From NCBI GenBank assembly GCA_039545295.1, contig BCIK01000008.1:388487-452486 (forward strand): DNA of 64,000 nt, read 5' to 3'. The DNA is from Udeniomyces pyricola. Taxonomy: Eukaryota > Basidiomycota > Tremellomycetes > Cystofilobasidiales > Mrakiaceae. Under the pieces are notes generated by a model. The model ran no database searches, was not told the origin of the DNA, and worked only from the letters and a program-made list of their open reading frames with translations. Both the position numbers and the translations under genes were made by a program. Shown here piece after piece: positions 48,901-59,360 of the stretch (positions are counted from its first letter, which is position 1; every line of letters begins with the position of its first letter).

Positions 48901-50470
48901 GACGCGAGCGAGGTCGTCGAAGCCGATGCGAACGAGTGGAACGAGTCTGGAGCGCTCGAACCGACCAGAGAACCGCCATCGTCGAGGACCGAGTAACGGG
49001 CATCATCTTTGGAAGAATTTGAAAACGAAGAAAACTCGGACGTCTGACGCTGGGGTGGAGGAGGCGAGTTGGCCGATAGATGGGAGGGTTGAAAGCTCGT
49101 CTGGGACGGACGTCGACCAGGATGAACGAGATGTCCGAGCTTGGAGGAGTGAACGGGCGCCGAGAACGCTCGCACGAATGGCGGCGGAGAAGGGAGGTGC
49201 GACCGAGACGGTTCGCCATAATCGTCGGTTCCCTCGTCGCCGTCTGACTCGAGAAGCTCGACCTCTAGTCGACCGACGGCCTGGCCGTTTGGGTTTCCTC
49301 CTAAGCTGCTGGCTTCCCCAGACAGATGATCGCTCGACCGGGGTTCTCTGAAGGTCGAGGAGGCCGGTCCCGCGACAACCGCTCCCTCCTCAAACCCTTC
49401 GACGACGTTTGGAATGTGTCGAAGACCGCCACCACTACCGCTGACAACATGGGCGGATGAGCAGTGCTGTGGTTCGTCGTTATCCGAGGCGTCATGCGCG
49501 AAGGGATCTTCGGCGAACGAATGGACGCCATCGTCGAATGGATCCCGACGAGGGGACATGGAGGAGAGGCTCGATGGGATCGTCGAAGTCAAAGGCCCTC
49601 CATCAAGGGATCCATGGTGCTGAGAAGAAGTAGAGACCGGGGCGGAGGAGGTAGGGCGCGCGCCATGCGATTGGGTTACAGTCTGGGTAGAAGAGGACGA
49701 GGACGAATTGGTTGACGGCCATGAGAAGACAGGTCGCGTCGGCGATGAGGACGAGGACGACGAGATCTGATGGCGCGCGATAGGCAGGTAAAGATCGGCA
49801 CAGATGAGTGTGTGTGGACGCAAGTGGTGAGTGGGTGATGGGAGGGAGTAGAATGAAGGTGCCAAGGGATGAAGAGTGATAGCATGGATAGAAGGCACAG
49901 AGGACGTCAGTTGTTGCTCTCATCTTGGGGGTCGCCCTGGTAAGGCAATGTCGTTCGTGGGCGAAAGCTCGAAATGCCACATATCAGACGATGGTTTATC
50001 TCGATCTTGGTGGCTCTAGACTGAGCCAGAGGGGATAGCAGGACGCGGTGATGAATGTGAGGAAGAAGGGTCGACGATATCTTCCTCCATCCCGAGGCCG
50101 TGCCGCAAGCGGCTTGGTTTCAAGTGAGCTAGCTTCTTCTGCTCTCGGGGCGTGCTGCCCTGGGGCTGCTCAAGTCAACGTCCGAGATGGCCGTTAATTT
50201 GCCCTTCATGCTCAGGCGCGTCGCGATGCTTTCGGACCACTTCTCATCGATTCCAAAGGTACAAGATAGAATCCAGCCAAACTCAACTGGAAGAGGTGGC
50301 TCCATATCGCCTATCCCGAGCTGATCCGACGGGCGACCAAGCGACGACGACGCCGCCGGTTCTCGATCGGCCGGAAAGAAGCTCGACGTGGTATTGGTAC
50401 CGTCCAGGTGGAGTGGCTCCACACGGGTGTCGACTGAAGGGCGACGTTCGTGCCCTGAAGGTGGGCTCAT
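42905..50470 (-). CDS. SSK1: Ssk1-type response regulator of the HOG stress pathway
   Basis: Two-component receiver protein that passes phosphorelay status to the Ssk2-type MAPKKK. Phase-consistent exons on the minus strand: 49766-48138, 48033-46914, 46772-45105, 44903-44779, 44624-44316 and 44167-42905, with a possible 5' exon 50470-50180. The receiver domain is at the C-terminal side: INVLIVEDNPINQTILSTFM (acidic pair), GEEAVEKWRTGGFHLILMDI and QLPVMDGIEATREIRRLERY (phospho-acceptor Asp in LMDIQ), IIVALTAS (Thr/Ser switch) and FLTKPVSLKWLE (Lys), followed by EWGCMQALIDFDGWRRW, a tail typical of Ssk1. A SGDLLGG/AAQVGLDMVLFHGDVG region and RGVVIIHFTSLGNYSRVRDA lie upstream. Most of the rest is Ser/Gly/Pro-rich. 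With the 5' exon the protein has about 2134 residues, larger than yeast Ssk1 (about 700). If that exon is not used, translation may start at MSPRRDPFDDGVHS. The Asn/Asp and Lys residues expected for phosphorylation are intact. Confidence 0.88.
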
Positions 50471-51515
50471 GCGGTTGCTGGGCAGACGGTCGAGTTAAGA
50501 AGGCGGATGGACAGTGTGGAGGGAGACCGGAAGGAAGGAGGAGGGGGGGGGGGNGGGAGGACGGAACGGGACGCGCGGTGTGTATGTGAGTGCGGCTTGA
50601 ATGGGCTAGTGGAATGTGGCTCAGCGCAGAGGGGTGAGATGGCGGGGCTGAGTCGAAGAGGGCGGAGAAGTCGTGGTGACAAGGCAGGAGCCGGTCGAAA
50701 GGGAGGGAGAGCAAGCGAGAGGGAGAGAGAGAGAAAGAGAAAGAGGAAGAGGCCGGGTGATGAAGAGAACGGTGGAGGGTAGGAAAGGCCGAAGCGGTTG
50801 ATTCGAGGTTGATCGATCGAGCAGGGCAAGCAAGTTAGTTGGGTTCGGTTGGGCTTCATGATGATCAGTATTAATTGAGCAATTAAATTAATCTATCATC
50901 TGCTCATATTATCAATAGGCAGCCACCTCCCCTTTATTTGTCGCTGTCGCGCGTTCAAGTACCCATAGGTATCTCACATCTATACGTTATACGGTACATA
51001 TATACATCCGATCTGTGATGTATGTATACATCTACATGCAACTCATGTCGACATGCCAGTATCACCACTTCAGCACACGCACCAATCGATTGATCCAATG
51101 CTATCATCACATCATCAAACCATCAAGCTAGCTAATGTACTCATCATTTCCCTCACGTACGTGCATGACTGTATATCTCAACATCGACTCCTTAATGATC
51201 CGCTCAGCTCCAGGCTACTATCGTCAAGCCTCATCGCCAGCTGCCGATCATCATGAGTTGGTTCCCTAACCCATGGTTTAGCCGTTTTCCTCTACTTCTT
51301 CACCACGCCGTCCGCAGTCCCCAACTCGTTTTCAACGGGCAAACATGGGAACCTTTGAACGCGTCGAGTTTCATGACATCCATCTATCTTCCATGCCTAT
51401 GTCCACTCCCGAGCTTTTTCGGCAAGACCGCCTGCGAACGCGGACACCCCAGATCCCAACCGATGACAACGCAGGATCACACACGCACACACACACACCA
51501 CAACATAAGTCAGCC
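50471..51515. other. Intergenic region upstream of SSK1
   Basis: About 1.05 kb holding the SSK1 promoter and the 3' end of the next minus-strand gene. It has a G run with an ambiguous base (50554), a (GA)n patch near 50720-50750 and an A/T-rich stretch near 50860-50915 and 50985-51040. No gene is supported. Confidence 0.6.
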
Positions 51516-52379
51516 TTAGACGCTACTGATACCCATCAGACAGAGGTGTGAAGCAAAGAAAGGAAACTGAAACAAAGAAGAAAAAGAAAATGAGGCAGCA
51601 GGACGCACGCGAAGACGGCTAACGCTGATGGGTTCATCCGTGACTTCCCTCCAAGGGGTCTGGTAAATGTTCTTGTACAACGGCTTGGCTTCGGGGCCAC
51701 CAAATTTGTTCGACTTGTTGCCTATGTTTCACAAGGGAATAAAACAACAAGGAAGAACAGGATGACACACATCATCGCGACGAGAAATGTGTCATACGTC
51801 AGAAGAATCACATGACGACCAGGACGGACCAAAACCTCCCCCATCCTGTCATGGCGACTCGGACGCGACCCAGACTTGAGGCCAAAGGCCGATGGGACTT
51901 ACCCTTCCAAACCAAGGTTCCCCAGGCTTGACCATGGGGCCTCAAAACCTCACCCTGTCTCCAACTGATGAGATGTTGATCCGGCTCGCCGTCCAACCTC
52001 AAACTGGCTCTCAAGTTCTCCTCGGCGATATCTTCACCCGCTCGCTTGGCCCTCAACTTTTCGGCCGCTTCTTCCATGGCCTCAGCTGCTCTCGCTTGGG
52101 TATAGGCCGCATCGGCAGGAACGACGGAGCCGTCTTCCGACAGACGCATGGGGTAACCTCTGACGTCGGTCTTGAGGACGAATCGGATCTGGGACGCGGT
52201 GATGGTGTAGTAGGAATCGGCGGCGTCCTTAGTCGCCCACTTGACGGGAGCTACGCGTGCACCAAGACCATTTTGGGGAAGTTGACTGGTTATAGAGAAC
52301 AATGAGCATGGATGGGAATTGTTGAAGAAAGAAGGGGTGGAAGGCGATGAACGTGGCGAGGATGAGCATTTGAAAGGAA

Positions 52380-52432
<53 letters not shown>

Positions 52433-52651
52433 GAGATGGGTCCAGGCAATCATTCAGTCAACATGTGCTCTCGACGGGATAAACTCTTATCTCATCGATG
52501 GGGGGGGGGGAAGAGAGAGAAGGAGGAACGAGCGAAGCGCGAACGTCAGCCTTTACGTCGAGGTTTGGGTGTGACATGAAGTGTTTGGTGGTCGAGCAAA
52601 GGAGACTGACGCCAAGAGGGAGAATAGATTGCGTCCGATTCTGGGGGCCAT
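51516..52651 (-). CDS. Unrecognised protein with a mitochondrial-type presequence
   Basis: Three phase-consistent exons on the minus strand, 52651-52557, 52285-51903 and 51721-51516, encode 227 residues. The ATG at 52651 opens MAPRIGRNLFSLLASVSFAR, an amphipathic, Arg-containing, acid-free start typical of mitochondrial import signals. The body reads GARVAPVKWATKDAADSYY, TITASQIRFVLKTDVRGYPM, an Ala/Glu-rich helix (AAEAMEEAAEKLRAKRAGED), QAWGTLVWKGNKSNKFGG and AKPLYKNIYQTPWREVTDEP. I do not recognise the family; the small size and basic pieces would suit a fungus-specific mitochondrial ribosomal or assembly protein, but that is a guess. The end is uncertain: an extra intron with a GTGCGT donor after SRLR is possible, keeping the same stop. 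The first intron contains a 46-base C run (G on the plus strand). Confidence 0.72.
52383..52428. repeat. 46-base G/C homopolymer inside an intron
   Basis: Uninterrupted run of G on the plus strand (C in the transcript of the minus-strand gene) within its first intron. The true length may differ because of homopolymer sequencing error. Confidence 0.85.
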
Positions 52652-52743
52652 GATGAAGAGACAAGAATGAGAATGAGGAGAAGACGAAGAAGCAAAGATT
52701 GGGTGGGTACTGCTGGGTGGGTTGGTTGGCGGGTGTAGATTGA

Positions 52744-52775
<32 letters not shown>

Positions 52776-52879
52776 GCCCGCATGAAGGCAATGATGAACG
52801 AACCCCTTTCGCTCGAAATGACCAGCTTCAACTGCTACCAACACCAATATATACCCACCCTCATCACACACTCCCAATC
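52652..52879. promoter_or_regulatory. Short divergent promoter, unknown mitochondrial gene (-) and prefoldin 4 (+)
   Basis: The 228 bases between two divergent start codons must carry both promoters. A CA-repeat (52745-52775) lies in the middle. No specific motif recognised. Confidence 0.55.
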
Positions 52880-54739
52880 ATGCCTCCTCAGATGGTACAC
52901 CCCTACTTCTATCACCAACCTACACTTTCAACTCGACCACGCCCACCAAACAACACAACAAAATCCATCGACGATTCTTTTCCCTTGTCTGCCTTGAATG
53001 CTCACACTCACTCTCCTCTCTCCCTGGCGGCCCCTTTCCTCTGCCATATACTCATCGTCACTGATTGTTTAGCTCGACGCCGACCATGAACCAGATGACA
53101 CCATTGAAGTCACCTGGGGTTCGTCATTCAATGAGCCCTACTATCCTTCTTTCCTCAATCTTCTCACCAGCCACTGATCAGGTTTCTCTCTTCTTGCCCG
53201 TGGCCATGGCTTTCAACCACCCAAACCTGACGCGTCGTCGTCGTCGTCGTCGTCCCCTACCCAAACATCCCATGCCATCTCTCGACTACCCATTCCTTCT
53301 TCTCAAAAGAGGACCAAACCCGCATCAACACCTTTTCGAAACTCAACACGCGTCTATCCGAGATTCAGGATTCCCTCACGTCGGCCAAGGTCAGTTTCCC
53401 CCNTTCAACCAACCAACCNACCCNTCCCCCCCCCCCCCCTTTACGCTTCGCATCCCTTGTTGCCCCCTCTTGGGACCTAACTAGTCATCACTCGAATCTC
53501 ATCACTCCCGAATCATCACCTCTCCATCCACCTTTTTGGGGATCATCTTGGATTCGTCCTGTGGATATCATTCGCCTGCTTATCGATGTTTGAACCATCT
53601 CTTGTGAATAAATATATATATATATATAAAAGGAGGAGAAAGAGCAATTAGAAGATCTTTCCATGGAGTTGGAATTGGCAGATGAGGATGAACCTGTCAT
53701 GTACGTTTTATGTTTTGTTTTGTTTCTTTCTTCTTTTTCGATCTTCATCTTAGCCCATCTTGGTCTCCTTTAACCCGAATCATTGAATTCCCTTTCCACC
53801 CCCACCACATGGGACACTCCCAAATCCCATGACTCAAACCCCCTGACTCTCTTTCACCCTCTTGCCTTAACCTCCCTTTCCCTTTCTCTCTCTCTCTAAC
53901 CTTTTCTCGCTCGCTTCCTAAACCCCATCCATCACCCCCGCTTTCCTTCCTTTCTTACGCCTTGGGTGGCGTTGGGGGGGGAATCTTTTTTTTTTTTCAG
54001 GTACAAAATCGGGGAAACGTTCTTCCATCTCCCCCTCTCCTCGGCTCAAGCTCGACTCGATCAAGATACCGCCCGCGTCGAGCGTCAGATCGACGCCCTC
54101 AAGGAGAAGAGGGAAGCGTGCGAGAGTGGAATGAAGGAGTTGAAGGTGCTTTTGTGAGTGGTTTTTTTTTTTTTTTTGGTTCTTGATTTTTTTGTGCTTG
54201 GGGTGGAAGAGGTTGGAAGGAGGGAAAGGGGGGGAAGGGGGAATGGGTTGGATTTGTGAATGGGAGACTTGGAGTTGGGACCTGGATAGATCGAGAATTG
54301 GAGGTGGGGAGGATGAGAGAGATCAGGGATAAAGAAGAGGATGACGAGAAGGTTGAGGCAGGGGGAGGGGGGAAGGAGGAAAGAACATGAACAAGAAAGA
54401 AGAAAGAAAGCCATGCATGGAAGGAAGGACTCGCTACGAATCGGACATGACATCAAGGAAACAGGATAGATGACTAAAATTTATCCATTGAAACCTCCTC
54501 TCCCTCTCTCTCTCTCCCCCCCCCCCCCTTTCTGTGTTCACTCGTTCCTTTTCGTTCCCTTTTTTTTGGGTGAATGGCAATCGTCCCTCGTGTTTTCTCG
54601 TCGGTGATGTGCCCATCTTCCCTGTTGGTCCCTCGTTTGCTTTTTTTTTTTCCGGGATTGTTCTTTGCTTGCTTTGCTTTGTTCCATCAGGTACGCGAGG
54701 TTCGGCAAGCAAATCAACCTCGAAACCGGATCAGATTAA
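52880..54739 (+). CDS. Prefoldin subunit 4
   Basis: Beta-type prefoldin subunit, part of the hexameric cytosolic chaperone that hands nascent actin and tubulin to the CCT chaperonin. Six phase-consistent exons: 52880-52894, 53073-53118, 53310-53389, 53633-53700, 54001-54153, 54691-54739, coding for 136 residues, the family length. The first exon is only MPPQM. Then come TIEVTWEDQQRINTFSKLNT, a coiled coil (EEKEQLEDLSMELELADEDE), the beta-hairpin VMYKIGETFFHLPLSSAQAR, a second coiled coil and the family C-terminal LYARFGKQINLETGSD, very close to consensus. The third intron has ambiguous bases (53403, 53419, 53424) next to a C run. Another intron carries an (AT)n stretch near 53612-53627 just before the acceptor. 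Confidence 0.96.
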
Positions 54740-55041
54740 GATGGTATGATGAAGAAAAAAAAAACAGAAAATGACGATGACGACCTCTTCGACTTGATCA
54801 AGTGAATAAGCAAATCCATAGAGAGAGAGAGAGAGATAAATCATAGGCATGGGCCGCCGTCGATCGATCAACATTATCGTTCTTATTTTTTCTTCTTCTG
54901 TTAAAATCGTAAATGATACAAATTTCATAAATCGTATCTTCCAGCTTTCTTCCTTCTCTCTGCTGCTCTTCGCAAGAGCGCGCTCCATTCTTCTTCCCCC
55001 TTCAACCAACTCTCTCTCTGTGTCTTCGTCTATCTTTCTGT
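54740..55041. other. Convergent intergenic region after prefoldin 4
   Basis: About 300 bases between the 3' ends of prefoldin 4 and the aminotransferase. It contains an A run, a short (GA)n patch near 54823-54836 and T-rich sequence. No gene seen. Confidence 0.6.
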
Positions 55042-55484
55042 CTACGCGAAGAAAGTCTTGACGACCTCACAAAACGTCGCGACGGCGGCTTTCATCGGTT
55101 TCTCCTCGAGCGTCGCAAACGCCAATCGGAAGTGACCGAGCGGTCGTTCGTCAATCTCCCCCGAGGACGACGAAGGTGCCGATGAAGAACAAGACAACGA
55201 CGATGATGATGATGAGGGGAGGTAAAGGTTCTCGTCTTTGGGAGCTCCTTTGCGGCTGTGGAGGTTGGAAGTTTGGGAAAAGGTAGGAACAGGTCAGATG
55301 AGAGGGAATGAGGAGGGAATGGTGAAAGGGAGAGGAGAGGGAAATGGGGGGGGGGGGCAGATGGAAAGGAGAGAGGCGAAGAGAGTAAGTCGACATGCAA
55401 GACATAACAAGGAAACCCAAACAGTCAATAAGATCCCCAGGCTCCTATTACGTGACGGCTCTCAGTCCCCCCCCCCCCCCCCAC

Positions 55485-55526
<42 letters not shown>

Positions 55527-58331
55527 CCCCACACACACACAGAGTATCTCCGAACGGAGTGCAAAGCAGACAAAACGAAACGATTTCTTACAGCGCGTCT
55601 CCTTCAAAGAACCATCCGCTTGCGACCAACACTTTGGCCTCGGCCACCGCGGTCCAAAGTTCGTTCCTATAATAAAACGATTCGTGAAGGTAGCCGGGTT
55701 TCACAAAAGGCTTTCTTTAGCAAACGTGACTTGACATAGACTTCATATCTCGTCAAGATGAGTTGGCGAGATTCAAGGAAATTGTACTTACATGAGGTCG
55801 TACCTGGAAGAAGACAGAAAGGTGGGATACGAAGCAAACGACGGGACCACCAAGTCAGAATTTGCATGACATTTTCAGTAGAGCGCAGCAAACCACACAG
55901 AGCATCAAGCCGTTCATATTGCCGGATGATATCCAAAGAGGACAGTAGACGAGTCATAAGGGGATGGATGGAATCGACATACTTCTTTTGCAAGTATTCG
56001 TCCGAGGCAGGATCCAACTTGGCCAAGGACGGGTGCGAACCGAGGTGAAGCGTGACCCAGACAAACATGCTACGACCGCCCGAAACAGAAGAGAACAAAG
56101 TGGAGGAACGCCATCAGATTGATATCAGTATCATCTGTCGGATAGCACTCTCATCATCGCTCACCAAAACGGATCATTTGCGATTGCGGATGTCACTTAC
56201 CCTGCAGTAGGAGGAACAAAAGTCAGAAGCGGCTTCTTGTTGACTGTAGACTCGATGTGGTAAGCCGAGAGCTTCTCGTTCCACAGGGCTTCTTCGGGCG
56301 CAGTATCGGATGATTGAGGGACGTAAGCGATGAGTTTGGGCGAGGAACCAGTGGCAGCGGTAAACGCGGCGGAAGGAAGCTCAATGTCGAAGCCCTTTAC
56401 GAGAGCATCGATCATCCAGTCTGTAGAATGATGGTAGGTTTGAGGTAAAACGAGGGAAGATATGAATGAGTGTTCCAATTGGTCCCAACAAACATGGAAA
56501 CAAAGAGACCGAAAATAATGGCAAGGCAGACGGACCTCGTCGGCGGCCATACTCTCCTCTCAAGCCCCTCAACCATCGAATCCATCCCTCAACTTTCCAC
56601 TCCTCCAGCAAGCTCATCACCAACACCTGAACTGGGCCTGACGGCTGCTGAGTTGAAGTCTCGCTCGCCCTCAAGAGCCGCTCAGCAAAGACGGCGTGGG
56701 ACGTCGTCCATCCCAATCGGCATCCAGGTGCGATCGTCTTGGAGAAAGTGTCGATTCGAATGACGCGACCTTGGACGTCGTGTCGAAGGTAAGAGACGCC
56801 AACATCTCGAAGGAACCGGGCGTTGCGGTCCTTCTCTGTGCAGGACGGATCGAGCTCCTCCTTCGATCCCGGCGCGGGGGTGCCATATTTACCAAAGTTG
56901 AGCGAGTGATAAGGATCATCCTCGACGATGACTGAAGGAGAGACAAGCAATAAAGCAAAGAAGGAATGGTACTTGGGTAAGCTACAACTCAGGCATACTT
57001 TGCGCCTAACTGGAAAGGAAGGCAAGTCACATACTAAAGTCGTATTTGCACGCCAGCTTGTAGATGGCTCGTCGTCGATGTTCAGGCAAGGTGGAACCAG
57101 TTGGGTTTTGACCGATAGGGATAGTGTACAGAACGCGAGGTCGTCTCATACCCCCTCGGCTCTTCACGTCCCACTCCTTGAGCGTCTTCTCGAGGGCCTC
57201 GGGTACGAGTCCTTCGTCGTCGATAGCGACCGTCACTGGTCGGACGCCCATCGGCCAGCCAGTCTCCAAGGCGGAGGGGTAGGTAAAGCTTTCCACTAGG
57301 ATACCATCGCCTTTCTCGCAGAGGAGCTCGACGATCTTGTGAAAGCTGGAGAAAGGGCGAAGATGGGCAAAAAGAGGTGAGGGTTTTAGCGAACGGACAA
57401 GGCCGTAATCTCAAGGACGGAAAACGCCGAAAGCGCAGATCTAGACGATTCATAAACAGGGACTTGAGTCACTGACCCGTCAGTCGATCCGTCGTTGAGG
57501 AGGACCTCCCAGTTGTTGTAGGCTGGAGGGGTGAGAAGCTGGATGGGGACAAACAACGAGTTCCGATAGAAGCGGATGAGAGCGATCGGGGCCACGTGGG
57601 ATAAAGGTCAGCCGGCAGCCTCGCTTAAGAAAGAGGGAGGGGGGAGGATTATATGCACACAAGGACGAGACGGCATTGTTCCTTGCTGCTCTTCTCTGTT
57701 CTCTCAGCCCTTCGAATTCAGGTACTTAGACTGACCTTGGTCCACTCTTTGAGGAAAACGTTGAGTTTGGGAACGCCTGAAGCCGCCCCGTATTGGAGAG
57801 CATCCTTAAGCTGAAGGTCACCCGCCTTTTTGCCGTACTTGGGCGTCTCGATGAAGGTGAGGCCGTTCTTGAACAGGCTCTCGAACCAGGTGAGCGGCTT
57901 GCGAGGGGGAACTCCGGCAGGAGCAAAGGTATCGGGGGAGAGCGTCGAGGCAGAGATGGTCTCAAAGGGGAAGAAACCAGCATTGGGCAGGCCGCCGGCT
58001 AGAGAGGCGATCGTGGGATCGAACATGTATTTGGCAAAGGCTGTTGAAGGGTTCGACCGAGTTCGGCAAGGGTTTACAGAACATGGGATGGAGCGCGAAT
58101 TTGAGCGTCAAAAGTCAGCATGGATTCTACAGAATTCAGGTAGGCGAGAATTTGGGTCGTTTGTGGAGCCAATCGAGAAGAATTGGATGGGGTCGGGGAC
58201 GTCTCGACACGGCAGCTTGATTGGTGATGTTATAGGTGGCGAGGGAAGGACTAACACTTGAGGGGAGAGAACCGCCTCTCTTTGGCAAGCTCCGACAGGT
58301 GATGGGAAGGATCGAATTGGGTTTCTTTCAT
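55042..58331 (-). CDS. Aromatic amino acid aminotransferase, Aro8 / kynurenine aminotransferase type
   Basis: PLP-dependent class I aminotransferase transferring amino groups between aromatic or alpha-aminoadipate-type amino acids and 2-oxo acids. The ATG at 58331 gives MKETQFDPSHHLSELAKERR followed by FSPLKSFAKYMFDPTIASLA, matching the DLSHHLS...R..SPLK start of this subfamily. Later motifs: GGLPNAGFFPFETISAS, NNWEVLLNDGSTDG, YTIPIGQNPTGSTLPEHRR, VIVEDDPYHSLNFGKYG and the PLP-lysine motif VIRIDTFSKTIAPGCRLGW. The distal part has KPLLTFVPPTAGMFVWVTLH and SGWFFEGDAL. Near the C-terminus there is an extra Ser-rich insert ([20 protein letters not shown]) before ERPLGHFRLAFATLEEKPM. The gene has about nine exons; the intron from 55591 to 55256 contains a 40-base homopolymer that is G in the transcript. 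Stop at 55042-55044. Confidence 0.92.
55467..55525. repeat. Long C-tract (G in transcript) inside aminotransferase intron
   Basis: Plus-strand C runs, the longest being 40 bases (55486-55525), followed by GCCCC and a short CA repeat. It lies in an intron of a minus-strand gene, so the RNA carries poly-G. Confidence 0.85.
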
Positions 58332-59360
58332 GGTGTTGCGCAGTTGAGGTTAGCAGTGGAGAGTGTGAATGTGTGTGTGTATGTGTGCGTGTATGTGAGT
58401 GAGTGGATGGATGAATGGACGAATAGGAGGATGTGGTGGTGGATGATGATGGCCTCCACACGATCTCACGTAATGGGACGACTCGATCCTCTCGGAGTAG
58501 ACCGACCTCGACCGACGTCAGGTCGACGTTTGGTCTCACCATCAGCCATCTGCATCCTTCCGACCGTCGACGTCGGTATCATGACTCGTCAACACGCTCA
58601 TCACATCCTTCGTCTTGCATCTCCTCGTGCATCATCGTGCCATGCTCATCCAAGAACAAGACGTTTGAGCCGACCGCCGATCGCGGCATTCAAGTCGCCG
58701 AGGGTTCTCCACGCGCGCTCGCGCGCACGTTGCCCTAGTCATGACTGATGCCTGATCGAGTCTTGGCCGCGCGCAAGCTGCAGAGAGACGGATGTTGCGG
58801 TCGGCGCCATTCGCACGTTGAACAGCGTCAACTTGACTGTTGCTTGGGTATACAGTATGAGTAGCACTTGCCAATGAAGCGCAGAAGACCGGCACTGTAT
58901 GATTATGTACGACGGTCGAGTCTAGTTTCTATCAAGACGACCACTAAGCTATAGCTGAGGCTCCATAGTCGTCGACGCGCCCTCCTTATTATACGCCGGA
59001 CCGATCTGCAGTCGACAAACGTCTATCTACTGCTAGGTTGAAGCTTAACCTATAGGCGACATATCCGATATCTGGGCTTGGATCGGCTTCAACTTGGATA
59101 TCGTACAACTTTTCAGGATCAGCCTGAAAAAGGGGGGGCGCATCTCTTGTTGTACATATATCGGAATATATGGTTGCATGATCCGTTGGCGATCGCGTCA
59201 TGACCGAGTTTCGAGTTTCCCGATTGTCCTTCAGCTTATCCACCCACCACAGTCGTACCCCATCAAAGCCCTTCAACTTCCATCCCCCTCCGCATCCATC
59301 CCAATCAATCATCACACTCGCATTCTCATCGGGACATCCTTTTATTGATCTACCAACATT
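58332..59360. promoter_or_regulatory. Divergent promoter region, aminotransferase (-) and MET8 (+)
   Basis: About 1.03 kb between two divergent starts. A GT-rich patch (58369-58402) lies close to the aminotransferase start. The open frames here (for example 58236-58748 plus) have no domain and overlap the aminotransferase 5' end. I found no TGACTCA element, which might have been expected for amino-acid control genes. Confidence 0.5.

Noticed and set aside
50152..50589. Plus-strand 145-codon open frame upstream of SSK1
   Set aside because: It overlaps the candidate SSK1 5' exon on the other strand, crosses an ambiguous G run and shows no domain.
58236..58748. Plus-strand 170-codon open frame in the aminotransferase/MET8 promoter
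   Set aside because: It overlaps the aminotransferase first exon on the other strand, is Arg/Ser/His-rich without a domain, and has no splicing partner.
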